Positions 18,950-28,340 of a stretch of 57,568 bases of DNA are shown in pieces. The translations under genes and the position numbers were made by a program. The notes under the pieces were generated by a model. The model saw only the letters and a list, made by a program, of their open reading frames with translations. It searched no databases and had not been told where the DNA came from. Source of the stretch: Saprospiraceae bacterium (GTDB lineage: Bacteria > Bacteroidota > Bacteroidia > Chitinophagales > Saprospiraceae); contig JABWBR010000026.1 of NCBI GenBank assembly GCA_013360405.1, positions 1 to 57,568 of the forward strand, in the 5' to 3' direction. Position 1 is the stretch's first letter. Every line of letters begins with the position of its first letter.

Positions 18950-20788
18950 CTACAGAGAAATCCCCTTTATCGCATCCGCGATGGCCGTATCCATGGCCCG
19001 GTGAGCTAAAGGAGAGGTGTACGCATTCAAATCTTCCATTGCTTTGTTAATCACATCTTTATCCGTACCGGCAACCGCTACGCGCAAATCTGACGTAAGG
19101 GTCCGGGTAATCTCAATCTCTTCGGGACTGAGAATAGCGGCGTGTTGTTGTACAAATTTATCGGCAGAGAGGATGATATTATTGGCTTCGTTGCGGGCTT
19201 CGAGCAGGGCCCGGCGGGCCATGTCCTCCTGGGCGTGCTGGATAGATTCCAACAGCATACGGCCCATCTCTTCCTCCGAAATACCGTATTGTGGCTGCAC
19301 ATCGATAGATTGCGCTACGTTGGAGCGCAGCTCCTGGGCTTTTACCTGCAGAATACCGTCGGCATTGATGATAAAATGGATCTCAATTTTGGGGAGGCCG
19401 GCGGGCATGGGCGGAATGCCTTTGAGAATAAATTCGCCCAACTTGCGGTTGTGTTCTACCAGGTCGCGCTCACCCTGGTAGACGGCCACTTTCAGGTTGC
19501 GCTGGCCGTCGATAGAAGTAGTATAGCGGCGGCCCACTTTGGCGGGCACCTTAGTATTGCGGGGAATGATCACGTCCATAAGTCCGCCCATGGTTTCAAT
19601 GCCAAGAGACAGCGGCGTGATATCGAGCAGCAGCAGGTCTTTCTGGTTGCCGGCCAGGATATCGGCCTGGATGGCGGCGCCGAGGGCCACGATTTCATCG
19701 GGATTGAGCTTGTCAAAAACCTCGCGGCCAAAAAAATCACTTACGGCTTTTTTTACCAGCGGCACGCGGGTGGCGCCGCCCACTAGAATAACCTTTTCTA
19801 TTTGCTCGGGTTTGAGTTTGGCGTCGACAAGAGCCCGGCGGCAACTAGCCAGGGTGCGGTCTACGAGCGGTTGAGCAAGCGCTTCAAACTGTGCCCGGCT
19901 GATGGCGTAAGTGACGCCGTCGAGCGTATTTTCATAGCTTTCGTGTTGGCTCAGGTGTTTTTTGGCCTGCTCGGCCAGGAGTCGCAGCGACTGGCTAGAG
20001 GATACCTGTCCGGTGGCCTGCTGCTGGAGCCAGAAGTCGACAATTGCCCTGTCGAAATCGTCGCCGCCGAGGAAGGTATCTCCGTGGGTCGACAACACCT
20101 CGAAAATGCCATTGTGGATTTGGAGGATAGAGATGTCAAAGGTGCCGCCGCCGAGGTCGTACACGGCCACCACCTCATTGTCGTCGGGATGCAGGCCGAT
20201 GCCGTAGGCCAGGCTGGCGGCCGTAGGCTCATTTACTATGCGCAACACATCGAGGCCGGCCAGTTTGCCCGCATCGCGGGTGGCCTGGCGCTGAGCGTCG
20301 TTGAAATAAGCCGGCACGGTAATCACAGCCTTGCTGATGGTTTCGCCCAATTCCCTTTCGATGCGCCGTTTAAGCGTTTTGAGGATCTCTGCCGACAATT
20401 CGATCGGGGTAAAAAACTTGTCCTTCACCCGTATCTTGACCAGGCTGTCCGTATCTTCGTCGATGATCCGGTAGCCGAAATATTGCTCTACCTGTTTGAT
20501 ATCTTTGTATGATTTACCCATCAGTCGTTTGACGGAATAAATCGTATTGGCGGGGTCGGTCACCAGTTTCTCACGGGCTTCGTCGCCCACGATCACGCTT
20601 TGATCGGCGGTAAAATGTATGATAGAGGGAACCAGCGTACTTTTCCCGGCCTGGTCTTTTACCGCCACGGCCTGCCCCTCTTTCATATACGCCACGAGGC
20701 TGTTGGTAGTACCCAGGTCGATACCGACAATCAGTTCGCTTTCTTTTTCTATATTGCCTTCTTTGAGGTTTATTGCAAATTTGGCCAT
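18950..20788 (-). CDS. hscA: Hsp70-type Fe-S assembly chaperone HscA
   Basis: 612-residue Hsp70 with the ATPase signatures [27 protein letters not shown] and [13 protein letters not shown], then a substrate-binding domain ([21 protein letters not shown]) and a helical lid without the long EEVD-type acidic tail of DnaK. The N-terminus before the first ATPase strand ([16 protein letters not shown]) and the 612-residue length fit the HscA branch, which hands [2Fe-2S] clusters from IscU to target proteins. No iscU or hscB is adjacent, so the assignment rests on sequence type. A generic DnaK paralogue is the alternative. Confidence 0.82.
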   Translation of the reverse strand: MAKFAINLKEGNIEKESELIVGIDLGTTNSLVAYMKEGQAVAVKDQAGKSTLVPSIIHFTADQSVIVGDEAREKLVTDPANTIYSVKRLMGKSYKDIKQVEQYFGYRIIDEDTDSLVKIRVKDKFFTPIELSAEILKTLKRRIERELGETISKAVITVPAYFNDAQRQATRDAGKLAGLDVLRIVNEPTAASLAYGIGLHPDDNEVVAVYDLGGGTFDISILQIHNGIFEVLSTHGDTFLGGDDFDRAIVDFWLQQQATGQVSSSQSLRLLAEQAKKHLSQHESYENTLDGVTYAISRAQFEALAQPLVDRTLASCRRALVDAKLKPEQIEKVILVGGATRVPLVKKAVSDFFGREVFDKLNPDEIVALGAAIQADILAGNQKDLLLLDITPLSLGIETMGGLMDVIIPRNTKVPAKVGRRYTTSIDGQRNLKVAVYQGERDLVEHNRKLGEFILKGIPPMPAGLPKIEIHFIINADGILQVKAQELRSNVAQSIDVQPQYGISEEEMGRMLLESIQHAQEDMARRALLEARNEANNIILSADKFVQQHAAILSPEEIEITRTLTSDLRVAVAGTDKDVINKAMEDLNAYTSPLAHRAMDTAIADAIKGISL

Positions 20789-20837
20789 GCTAATTATTCT
20801 TGAACGAAAATGCTAAAGTCTGCGCGCCTTTATTTTT

Positions 20838-20912
20838 TAACACAAAGACACTAAATAGAATGAAGACACAAAAACTTAGTGACACTTAGTGTTCTTTGTG
20901 CCTTTGTGGTAA
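20838..20912. repeat. CACAAAG-word inverted repeat in divergent gap
   Basis: CACAAAGACACTAA and GACACAAAAACTTAGTG on the left match the inverse CACTTAGTGTTCTTTGTG and CCTTTGTGG on the right, forming an imperfect hairpin about 75 nt long. It lies between hscA and the transporter gene, which are divergent. Confidence 0.75.
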
Positions 20913-21039
20913 AAAGATACAACGCTTGTCAGCCCGCATTGTTTGAGAAAAATGCAGGGACGAGGCGCAAAGATCGGCATTTTTTCTACAACAAGAGCCT
21001 ACTTTCAAACATTACACATAATCACGAAATCACATCATA

Positions 21040-21843
21040 ATGAAGGATAAAGTCATAGATATCATCTCGCACCGCCCTTCCAGATTATTTATCATATTGG
21101 GCGGATTTTTTGCGGCAAATGCCCTGGTGGCGGAATTTATCGGGGTGAAAATTTTCGCCCTGGAAACCACGCTTGGATGGCAGCCTTTTAATTTCAATCT
21201 TTTTGGACAAACCGGCGCCCTTCAGTTTTCTGCCGGCGTGCTGCTGTGGCCTATTGTATTTGTGATGACCGATATTATCAATGAATACTACGGCAAACGC
21301 GGCATCCGCCTGTTGTCCTTCCTGGCTATCGGACTTATCGGCTATGCTTTTTTAATGATTTATGCGGCCATCCACCTGGCGCCTGCCGATTGGTGGCTGG
21401 CACAAAACGCCACTAAAGGGGTGCCCAATATGCAAAACGCCTTTAGCGTGATATTGGGACAAGGTATGCTCATCATTGCGGGGTCTATTTCGGCGTTTAT
21501 GGTGGCCCAACTTGTCGATGTGGTGGTTTTTCACCGCATCAAGCAGGCTACCGGCGAGCGTATGATCTGGCTGAGGGCCACGGGGTCTACGATTATCTCC
21601 CAGTTTTTTGATAGCATGGTCGTGTTGTATATCGCCTTCAAACTGGGGCCGCAATTAGTGGGCACCGTGGAGCCATGGTCGTGGAGCCAACTGCTGGCTG
21701 TGGCTACAGTGCAATACACCTATAAATTTATCATGGCCATCATTATGACGCCCCTGATTTATTTGGCCCACAATCGCATCGACGCATATTTGGGCCATGA
21801 TCTGGCGCATGCCATGAAAGAACAAGCCACGCGATGGAATTAA
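21040..21843 (+). CDS. yhhQ: Queuosine-precursor transporter (YhhQ/VUT family)
   Basis: 267-residue inner-membrane protein with about seven hydrophobic segments. The family signature is clear: FVMTDIINEYYGKR near residues 75-88, with the conserved Asp-Ile-x-x-Glu-x-Tyr-Gly, and a later RATGSTIISQFFDSMVVLYIAF helix. YhhQ-type proteins import 7-cyano-7-deazaguanine or 7-aminomethyl-7-deazaguanine for tRNA queuosine. It is 35 bp upstream of ctlX and may share a transcript, though no functional link is evident. Confidence 0.9.
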   Translation: MKDKVIDIISHRPSRLFIILGGFFAANALVAEFIGVKIFALETTLGWQPFNFNLFGQTGALQFSAGVLLWPIVFVMTDIINEYYGKRGIRLLSFLAIGLIGYAFLMIYAAIHLAPADWWLAQNATKGVPNMQNAFSVILGQGMLIIAGSISAFMVAQLVDVVVFHRIKQATGERMIWLRATGSTIISQFFDSMVVLYIAFKLGPQLVGTVEPWSWSQLLAVATVQYTYKFIMAIIMTPLIYLAHNRIDAYLGHDLAHAMKEQATRWN

Positions 21844-21878
21844 AAAATTAATTTTGCGAAAGCAAAAAAAACCAACCG

Positions 21879-22808
21879 ATGATACGCCAAACTACAGATA
21901 CCATCCTCATGGTACGCCCCGCGCATTTTGGTTTTAATGCCCAAACGGCTTCGAATAACGCCTTTCAGACAAACGACGAATCGGTGAGCCCTGAAGCGGT
22001 ACAACGCCGCGCCGTGGAGGAATTCGACGACTTTGTCAGCCGGCTGCGAGATGCGGGCGTAAATGTCATTGTGGCAGAGGACACGGCCGAACCCGTAAAA
22101 CCCGACGCCGTTTTTCCCAATAACTGGGTCACTTTTCACGATAACGGGCAGGTTATTACGTACCCGATGTACGCCCCCAACCGCCAACTGGAGCGCCGCG
22201 AAGACGTGATCGCCATGCTGGCCAAGCAGTTCCATGTCGGCGAGCGTATCCACCTCGAAGGCTGGGAAGCCAGGCAGCAATACCTGGAAGGCACCGGCAG
22301 CATGATCCTCGACCGGCCCAATAAGCTGGTGTATGCCTGTGTAAGCCCTCGCACCCATCTGGAAGCCCTGCACGAATTCTGCCGCCTCATCGGCTATACC
22401 TCCGTGGCTTTCCGGGCTGTCGACGCCAGTGGGCAGGAAATTTACCACACCAACGTGATGATGGCCCTCGGCGAAACCCTCGCCGTGATATGCCTCGACG
22501 CCATCGCCGATACCTCGGAACGCGCCCATGTAGAAGCCCAGCTAAAGGCTACCGGAAAAGCGATAATTGCCATTTCACACGAGCAAATGGCTTCTTTTGC
22601 GGGCAATATGCTTCAGGTACGCAATAAGTCGGGCGAGACTATCCTGGTGATGTCCGAACAAGCCTACCAATCGCTTGATCCTTCTCAAATTGCAGAAATA
22701 GCAAAACATACTAAAATCCTTTACAGCCCTATTCCGACTATCGAAACCTTCGGTGGCGGAAGCGCAAGGTGTATGATGGCGGAGGTGTTTTTGACTTCGG
22801 CGGGTTAG
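21879..22808 (+). CDS. ctlX: Citrulline-utilisation hydrolase CtlX (guanidino-modifying enzyme)
   Basis: 309 residues of the amidinotransferase/arginine-deiminase superfamily. It starts with the substrate-binding DTILMVRPAHFGFN, has DAVFPNNWVTFHDNG (acidic/Asn residues around the guanidinium pocket), a mid-protein GTGSMILDR, the catalytic His in YHTNVMMALGE and the C-terminal catalytic Cys in GGSARCMMAEVFL. The set fits CtlX, reported for citrulline-related catabolism, better than arginine deiminase or dimethylargininase. The stop codon lies in the first GGTTAGTCGG word of the following repeat. Confidence 0.85.
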   Translation: MIRQTTDTILMVRPAHFGFNAQTASNNAFQTNDESVSPEAVQRRAVEEFDDFVSRLRDAGVNVIVAEDTAEPVKPDAVFPNNWVTFHDNGQVITYPMYAPNRQLERREDVIAMLAKQFHVGERIHLEGWEARQQYLEGTGSMILDRPNKLVYACVSPRTHLEALHEFCRLIGYTSVAFRAVDASGQEIYHTNVMMALGETLAVICLDAIADTSERAHVEAQLKATGKAIIAISHEQMASFAGNMLQVRNKSGETILVMSEQAYQSLDPSQIAEIAKHTKILYSPIPTIETFGGGSARCMMAEVFLTSAG

Positions 22809-22846
22809 TCGGTTGTCGGTTGTGGGTTGTCGGTTCTCTGTTCTTT
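22804..22846. repeat. GGTTGTC heptamer repeat
   Basis: Four degenerate copies of GGTTGTC/GGTTGTG run on from the ctlX stop, then CTCTGTTCTTT. Same vocabulary as 14462-14537 and 42090-42177. Confidence 0.8.
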
Positions 22847-22862
22847 ATAAATAAATAAATTC

Positions 22863-25358
22863 ATGCGAACACTTATCATACTGCTGCTTTCTTGCCACAC
22901 ATTACTAGGTCAGGCGCCGCAATTGGACAGTGTTTTTGCCTATCTCCACGACCGCGCCTTATTCAACGGGGTGGTGCTGCTGGCTGAAAACGGCAAAGTC
23001 GTTTACCAAAAAAACTACGGCATCACGGATATCCGAAACCCGCAACCCCTACAGGTCTCGTCTTCCTTTAATCTCGCCTCCATTTCCAAGCAGTTCATGT
23101 GCGCCATGGTATGCCTGTTGCAGGAAAATGGGCGCCTGGATTTCGACGACAAGGTGCAAAAACACCTGCCGGAGTTCCCTTACCCCGATATTACCGTGCG
23201 CCAGTTGATGAACCATACCAGTGGTCTGCCAGAGTATTTCGACCTCTGTACCCGCTACACTGGAGCATTGGATACCATTGACAACCAGGCAGTCGTGCAG
23301 CTTTTGGTAGAAATAAAGCCGCCGCTCGACTTTGCGCCCGGCGACAAATGGCAATACAGCAACACGGGCTACGTCGTACTCGGTTCGCTCATCGAAAAGC
23401 TGTCGGGGAAAAGTATTGCCGACTATTTCATCGAAAAAATCACCCGCCCCCTGGGCCTGAAAAATACCTACATTTATAACCTGAAAATGAAATCCTCGCC
23501 CACAAACAGGGTGTACGGATTTCGGCGGGAAGACGGCAAAAACAAACTCGACGACCTCGTCCGCTTCGACGGCATCGTAGGCGACGGCAACGTATACTCC
23601 TCCGCCGAGGACTTGCTGAAATGGGCGCAAGCCCTGCACGGCGGCAAATTGCTGAAGCCCGGTTCGCTCGCTGAAATGAGGAAACCCGCCCTGCTAAACG
23701 ATGGCACGACCGTCCCCTACGGCTTCGGCATAGCGCTCAATGGCTGTAGCTCTTGCGCTCACCACACAGGCGGCTGGGTCGGTTTTTTGAACTTACTTTG
23801 GACTGATTTAGATAAAAAAAGAACGCTCGTCGTCTTGTCGAGCGGGGGATCTGCGGCAGGTATACGGGCGGGGCAGCAATTTATGAAAGGAGAAAAAATC
23901 CAATTGCCCCAAACACAACTTATTGATAATGTGCAGTTGGTAGATGGTTCCGGGTCGCCGGCACGCCGTGCTACCGTGCGCTTAAAAGACAACCGGATTT
24001 GGGAAACCGGTGACCTCGCTCCTTTCAAAAATGAACCCGTTTACGACGGCAAAGGATTGACCTTGTCGCCCGGCTTCATCGACACACACAGCCACCATTT
24101 TTGGGATCTGGACGACGACCCGACCTTGTTGCCTGCCCTCAGCCAGGGCATCACGACCATTGTAAAAGGGCAGGACGGCAGCGGCGAGCCGATGGACAGT
24201 CTCGATGCGGCAGTTAAACGGCAGCCCGTCGCCATCAACGTCGCCTCCTACACCGGCCATACCTCGCTGCGCCTGGAGGCAATGGGTATGAGCGGTTTTC
24301 GCCGTCATGCCACAACTGCCGAAGTTGAAAAAATGAAGGCCAACCTGAAATCGGAACTAGAAAAAGGTTCGCTTGGATTGTGCACCGGGCTGGAATACGA
24401 AAGAGCTTTTTACTCCAACCGCGACGAGGTGCTGGCTCTGGCCAAAATAGCCGGCGAGGCCGGCGGGAGATACATGAGCCACATCCGCAGCGAAGATATC
24501 AATATCGAGGATGCCATCGACGAGATCATCCACATCGGGCGGGAGGCAAAGCTGCCCGTGCAGGTATCGCATATCAAGGTGGCCATGAAAAGCAAATGGG
24601 AGTCGAGCCGGGGCATCATTGCCGCCATGCAGGCAGCCCGTGCCGAGGGCATTGACATCACCGCCGATTGCTACCCCTACGATTTTTGGCTTTCGACGCT
24701 CAAAGTGCTATTCCCCAACCGGGACTACGATAACCTCACCAGCGCCGAATTTGCCTGCCGCGAACTCTTCGACCCGACCCAGTCGAGGCTCCCGGCGTTT
24801 TTGCCCAATCCAGCCTACAAAGGTAAAACCGTGGCCGAAGTAGCCCAATTGCGCAAAGAAACCCCTGCGCAAACGCTGATCTGGCTCATCGCCGAAGCCG
24901 ACCGCTACGACGCCCAGCACCCCGATGCTGATGGCAGGACGGAGGGAATCATGGGCAAATCCATGCTCGAAACGGACATAGCCAATTTCCTGACCTGGCC
25001 CCATACCAATATTTGTTCGGATGGCGACCCCGTGAGTCACCCCAGGGGGCACGGCGCCTTCCCAAGGGTACTGGCAAAATACGTGAGGGAACAAAAACTA
25101 CTTTCGCTGGAAGCTGCCATCCACAAAATGACCGCCCTCAGCGCCGAACATACCGGCATCAAAGAAAGAGGACTGGTAACCAACGGCTTTTACGCCGACC
25201 TCGTATTGTTCAACCCGGCTACCATCCAGGACAATGCCACTTCCGACAACCCGACCGCCCTTTCGAGCGGCATTGCTGCCGTTTGGGTAAACGGGCTGTT
25301 GGTATTTGAAAATGGGAAAGCGACCGGGAAATTGCCGGGGGTGCTGGTGAGGAGATAA
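22863..25358 (+). CDS. Fused serine beta-lactamase-like hydrolase / N-acyl-D-amino-acid deacylase
   Basis: 831 residues with an export signal (to about 17). Residues 25-345 are a class C beta-lactamase/DD-peptidase-type domain with the full catalytic set: S73-x-x-K76 (SISK), Y165-S-N167, and H301-T-G303 in place of KTG. Residues 355-831 are an amidohydrolase of the D-aminoacylase type: GFIDTHSHH (His409 and His411 metal ligands), MSHIRSED, VSHIKVAMK, ADCYPY and CSDGDPVSHPRGHGAF. The usual metal-bridging Cys region reads KGQDGSG, so the Cys appears replaced. Each half normally exists as a separate enzyme. Together they suggest stepwise degradation of D-amino-acid-containing peptides such as peptidoglycan fragments. 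The downstream region carries a relic of a second copy. Confidence 0.88.
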   Translation: MRTLIILLLSCHTLLGQAPQLDSVFAYLHDRALFNGVVLLAENGKVVYQKNYGITDIRNPQPLQVSSSFNLASISKQFMCAMVCLLQENGRLDFDDKVQKHLPEFPYPDITVRQLMNHTSGLPEYFDLCTRYTGALDTIDNQAVVQLLVEIKPPLDFAPGDKWQYSNTGYVVLGSLIEKLSGKSIADYFIEKITRPLGLKNTYIYNLKMKSSPTNRVYGFRREDGKNKLDDLVRFDGIVGDGNVYSSAEDLLKWAQALHGGKLLKPGSLAEMRKPALLNDGTTVPYGFGIALNGCSSCAHHTGGWVGFLNLLWTDLDKKRTLVVLSSGGSAAGIRAGQQFMKGEKIQLPQTQLIDNVQLVDGSGSPARRATVRLKDNRIWETGDLAPFKNEPVYDGKGLTLSPGFIDTHSHHFWDLDDDPTLLPALSQGITTIVKGQDGSGEPMDSLDAAVKRQPVAINVASYTGHTSLRLEAMGMSGFRRHATTAEVEKMKANLKSELEKGSLGLCTGLEYERAFYSNRDEVLALAKIAGEAGGRYMSHIRSEDINIEDAIDEIIHIGREAKLPVQVSHIKVAMKSKWESSRGIIAAMQAARAEGIDITADCYPYDFWLSTLKVLFPNRDYDNLTSAEFACRELFDPTQSRLPAFLPNPAYKGKTVAEVAQLRKETPAQTLIWLIAEADRYDAQHPDADGRTEGIMGKSMLETDIANFLTWPHTNICSDGDPVSHPRGHGAFPRVLAKYVREQKLLSLEAAIHKMTALSAEHTGIKERGLVTNGFYADLVLFNPATIQDNATSDNPTALSSGIAAVWVNGLLVFENGKATGKLPGVLVRR

Positions 25359-25443
25359 GAACAAAGGGCTTTCGCAGGGCATGGTGTTCGATATTTTGCA
25401 GAGCGGGGGCGGTTTATGTGAGGGAGGTGTGAGAAAAAAATCT

Positions 25444-26580
25444 TTACGATTCAGCAATGAATGGAAGGTAATTGCCAGGATGAATGGCTTCAAAGCTGGC
25501 CTCCGGATAAGTTTCGAGCCAAAGCGTGGCCGGTTTGGGGTTGGCTTTCGACCATTTGAACTCAAATCCATAAAGCCGACCGTCCCGCTCCTCCACGAAA
25601 TCCACTTCTTTTTGGTCATAAGTGCGCCAGAAGTAATTGTTGGAAAAGATTTTCGTGTAGCCTTGTTTTTTGAGGCGTTCGGTAATCAGGTAATTTTCCC
25701 ACAAGGCCCCGACGTCGTTTCGCAGGGTCAGTTCATTGAAATTGTTGATGATGGCATTTCGAATGCCATTGTCCCAAAAATAATATTTCGAGCCTTTGGA
25801 GATTTCCTTTCGCAGGTTCCTCGAATAGCCGCCGAGGCGCTTGATGACAAAGACTTTTTCCAGCAGGTCGAGGTATTTTTCAACTGTGCGGGTGTTCATG
25901 CCGATGGCTTGTCCGATTTCGTGCACGGATACCAAGCTACCGATTTGAAAAGCCAGCAGGCTCAGGATTTCGACGATTTTTTTAGATTTCCTGATGTCTT
26001 CGAACATCAACAGGTCTTTGTAAAGATAGCCATTGACAATGTTGTTGAGTAATTCCCGCTTGTCCGACAGCCCAACCGTTGTGACAATCTCCGGGTAGCT
26101 GCCGTAAATCAGGCGCTGCGGCAACAGCTCTTCTGTCTGAAAAGGCGCTTCGTTGGCAACAAGTTCAAGTTGGGAAATGGGATAAAGTTCAAACTCCCAT
26201 TTCCTTCCGACGAGCGGTTCGCCGGTCTGGTTGGAGAGGTCGAAGGAGGAAGACCCGGTTGCCAAAACCCGGAGCTGCGGAAGGTGGTCCACTATCAGTT
26301 TGAGGTTCAACCCGATATTGGGCACATGCTGGGCTTCGTCCACAACGAGCAGCTGATGCTTGCCGATGTTTTGCCGGAGCGTTTCGATGCTTTGGCTGCT
26401 CAACCAAGCCTGCGTTGCACGGTCTTCGCCGGAAACGAAAAGGAAGGGAGCCGATTCCTTTGCAAGAATATCCCTCAGCATGGTGGTTTTGCCTACCTGC
26501 CGTGGCCCCAGCAGCACCACCACTTTTCCGGGAACCATTCTGTTTTCAACCTGAGACTGGATAATGCGCTGAATTTTCAT
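25444..26580 (-). CDS. AAA-family ATPase with DUF4143
   Basis: 378 residues. The N-terminal AAA_14 domain has Walker A GPRQVGKTT (25-33), Walker B LLVVDEAQ (77-84) and the sensor-like LATGSSSFDL. A winged-helix-like stretch (about 225-265, VHEIGQAIGMNTRTVEKYLDLLE) leads to a DUF4143 region with a restriction-endonuclease-like D-x(n)-E-x-K signature near the C-terminus (KEVDFVEERDGRLYGFEFKWSK). Such genes are abundant and patchily distributed; their function is unknown, with toxin-antitoxin or defence roles proposed. It is oriented against both neighbours and lies between two copies of an aminoacylase 3' end, suggesting arrival by recombination. Confidence 0.9.
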   Translation of the reverse strand: MKIQRIIQSQVENRMVPGKVVVLLGPRQVGKTTMLRDILAKESAPFLFVSGEDRATQAWLSSQSIETLRQNIGKHQLLVVDEAQHVPNIGLNLKLIVDHLPQLRVLATGSSSFDLSNQTGEPLVGRKWEFELYPISQLELVANEAPFQTEELLPQRLIYGSYPEIVTTVGLSDKRELLNNIVNGYLYKDLLMFEDIRKSKKIVEILSLLAFQIGSLVSVHEIGQAIGMNTRTVEKYLDLLEKVFVIKRLGGYSRNLRKEISKGSKYYFWDNGIRNAIINNFNELTLRNDVGALWENYLITERLKKQGYTKIFSNNYFWRTYDQKEVDFVEERDGRLYGFEFKWSKANPKPATLWLETYPEASFEAIHPGNYLPFIAES

Positions 26581-26765
26581 ATCTTAGTACATAAAATTTA
26601 TCGTAAAATTATGTATTATGGGCTTAGCAATCAAGATTTCCCCTGAAAATTTGCCGAATTCAGGTTGACGAAATTTTGGAGGACATTTTCGCACCGATAC
26701 AGGTTCAGACTGATTTAATCCCCTCTGTATTTTCTCTACGCTTCAATCAAAAATCAATTTTAAAA

Positions 26766-27272
26766 ATGAAAAAAATTCTCCCTTTTTGTTTAGTTACATT
26801 CCTATTTGCCCTGCAAACACTGGCGCAAACGCCAGCCGACTTGCAGCGAATAGCTGAAATAGATAGCACCTATTGGGCTGAAATATCCAGAACGGTAAAG
26901 GAGGGTGATTTTGAAGGCTACAAAGCCACTTGCCACGAAAATGCCGTGTTGGTCACTACTGCCGGGAAAAATAAACGCTCGGAACCCATGACCGTTGCGC
27001 TTACCCGTTGGAAGCAGGGATTTATGGATACCAAAGAAGGAAAACAGCTGGATAATGTCCAGTTTCGCTTTTCACAAAGAATAGGCGGCGAAACTACGGC
27101 GCATGAAACCGGGATTTTCTATTTCAGCTCCCATGATAGCACGGGCAAGCTCCTTTCAGAGAGTTATACACATTTAGAGGCATTGCTGGTGAAGCAGGGC
27201 AACAGGTGGGTATGCTTGATGGAATTCCAAAAAGCCGCAGCTACCAAAGCGGAGTGGGATGCTTTGAAATAA
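26766..27272 (+). CDS. Exported SnoaL/DUF4440-like protein
   Basis: 168 residues from the ATG at 26766, which opens a standard signal peptide ending ...LQTLAQ. The mature part (about 140 aa) has the helix-then-curved-sheet pattern of NTF2-like proteins: YWAEISRTVKEGDFEGYKATCHENAVLVTTAGK, then TVALTRWKQGF, and late strands ESYTHLEALLVKQGNRWVC. Many DUF4440/SnoaL-like proteins bind small ligands; no specific role can be read. Its stop codon is followed, with no gap, by the relic of a D-aminoacylase 3' end. Confidence 0.75.
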   Translation: MKKILPFCLVTFLFALQTLAQTPADLQRIAEIDSTYWAEISRTVKEGDFEGYKATCHENAVLVTTAGKNKRSEPMTVALTRWKQGFMDTKEGKQLDNVQFRFSQRIGGETTAHETGIFYFSSHDSTGKLLSESYTHLEALLVKQGNRWVCLMEFQKAAATKAEWDALK

Positions 27273-27344
27273 GCTGCAGTTTAGGTAAGCGGGCAGGTGG
27301 TGTTTGAAGTAACAGAGAAGTTGCCGGGGGCGTTAGTGAGGAGG
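27273..27344 (+). pseudogene. Relic of a second D-aminoacylase 3' end
   Basis: In frame, 27273-27344 reads AAV, stop (TAG where the intact gene has TGG, Trp), then VSGQVVFEVTEKLPGALVRR. It aligns with the last residues of the intact fusion at 25275-25355 (AAVWVNGLLVFE...GKLPGVLVRR), three codons shorter. The match is clear at both DNA and protein level, so this is a diverged, decayed copy. It begins directly after the stop of the SnoaL-like gene. Confidence 0.85.
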
Positions 27345-27357
27345 CAGGGCAATTCCC

Positions 27358-28302
27358 TCACTCCCTCACTCTCTCCCTCCTCCAGGACTTTGCCGGGATC
27401 ATCGTAGCAATCGCCCGGGCCGCCTCGATAGGCCTGTCGGTAGCCAGCACGTCGGCGCCGTTGGCGATGAGGCGGGCGTAGGTATCTTCGCCGCGGGCCT
27501 TGGCCATATTGTCGAGGTTGCCCATCGTGCCGAGGATACATAATATGCCCTTATCATGCAGCAATTTGTATAACTCCGGCGCCGGCTCGCGCGTGCCGGT
27601 AAAGGCGATCAGGTTGGTGGTGGGGATGCCCGTTTGCTCAATGCGATCCCATTCTTCCAGGTTGCGGGCACTTACGGAAATCATCAGGGAATTATTCAGG
27701 TCGTACACGCGCCTGGCATCCTGGGCATTATAGGTGATCACCACGGCGTGGTTTTCCATGTGGTGTTTTTCAATAAAAGCCACTACCCGGTCGAAAGGCA
27801 CGCCGCGTTTCACGTCAACCGTGAGCAGGGCTTTGGCGTCGGCCCATTTTAATACAGATTCAAAAAGAGGCGGATGAAAGTGGGTGGTATCGCCGAAGTC
27901 GTCGATTAGGCGCAAAGGAGCAATTTCTGCCCAGTTTGTTTTTGCGACCTCTCCCCTACCCGTAGTAGTCCGTTCGAGCGTATTGTCGTGCATCAGAAAA
28001 AGTACGCTATCGCGCGTCATCGACACGTCACATTCGATCATCGCGAAGGTTTTCGACAGGGTGTAGGCGAAGGTTTCAATGGCGTTTTCGGGATAACCGG
28101 CCATATAGCGGCCCCCGCGGTGGGCGCTCACGATGGGCAGGCGCAGAGAGTCGTAGCGCAGAAAATCTCGCAGGGTGGTTTTGCCCAGGAGAAGGCCGTG
28201 TTGGGGAGGGAGAGAGGGGGTGAGTGTGGGAGGGAGGGATTGTTGCGCAAGGCTTCGAGTATAGACACAAATCAGGAGGAAAAACAATACAATTTTCTGC
28301 AT
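27358..28302 (-). CDS. Glycerophosphodiester phosphodiesterase, exported
   Basis: 314 residues from the ATG at 28302; the frame extends 12 codons upstream, but MQKIVLFFLLICVYTRSLAQ is a signal peptide. GDPD TIM-barrel motifs are intact: H61-RGG with PENAIETF, the metal ligands E90 and D92 in MIECDVSMTRD, and the second catalytic His105 in MHDNTLERTT. It should hydrolyse glycerophosphodiesters in the periplasm. Both ends carry low-complexity repeat DNA: SLPPTLTPSLPPQ (about 22-34) just after the signal peptide, and a RRERVRE tail at the C-terminus, both from AGGGAGNGAGGG words. The catalytic core is untouched. Confidence 0.92.
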   Translation of the reverse strand: MQKIVLFFLLICVYTRSLAQQSLPPTLTPSLPPQHGLLLGKTTLRDFLRYDSLRLPIVSAHRGGRYMAGYPENAIETFAYTLSKTFAMIECDVSMTRDSVLFLMHDNTLERTTTGRGEVAKTNWAEIAPLRLIDDFGDTTHFHPPLFESVLKWADAKALLTVDVKRGVPFDRVVAFIEKHHMENHAVVITYNAQDARRVYDLNNSLMISVSARNLEEWDRIEQTGIPTTNLIAFTGTREPAPELYKLLHDKGILCILGTMGNLDNMAKARGEDTYARLIANGADVLATDRPIEAARAIATMIPAKSWRRERVRE

Positions 28303-28340
28303 AACGATTATTGTTGGATTATTTTTACAAAAATACAAAA

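Noticed and set aside
27281-27541. 86-codon frame on the minus strand at the glycerophosphodiesterase end
   Set aside because: It is a shadow of the phosphodiesterase gene and of the aminoacylase relic.
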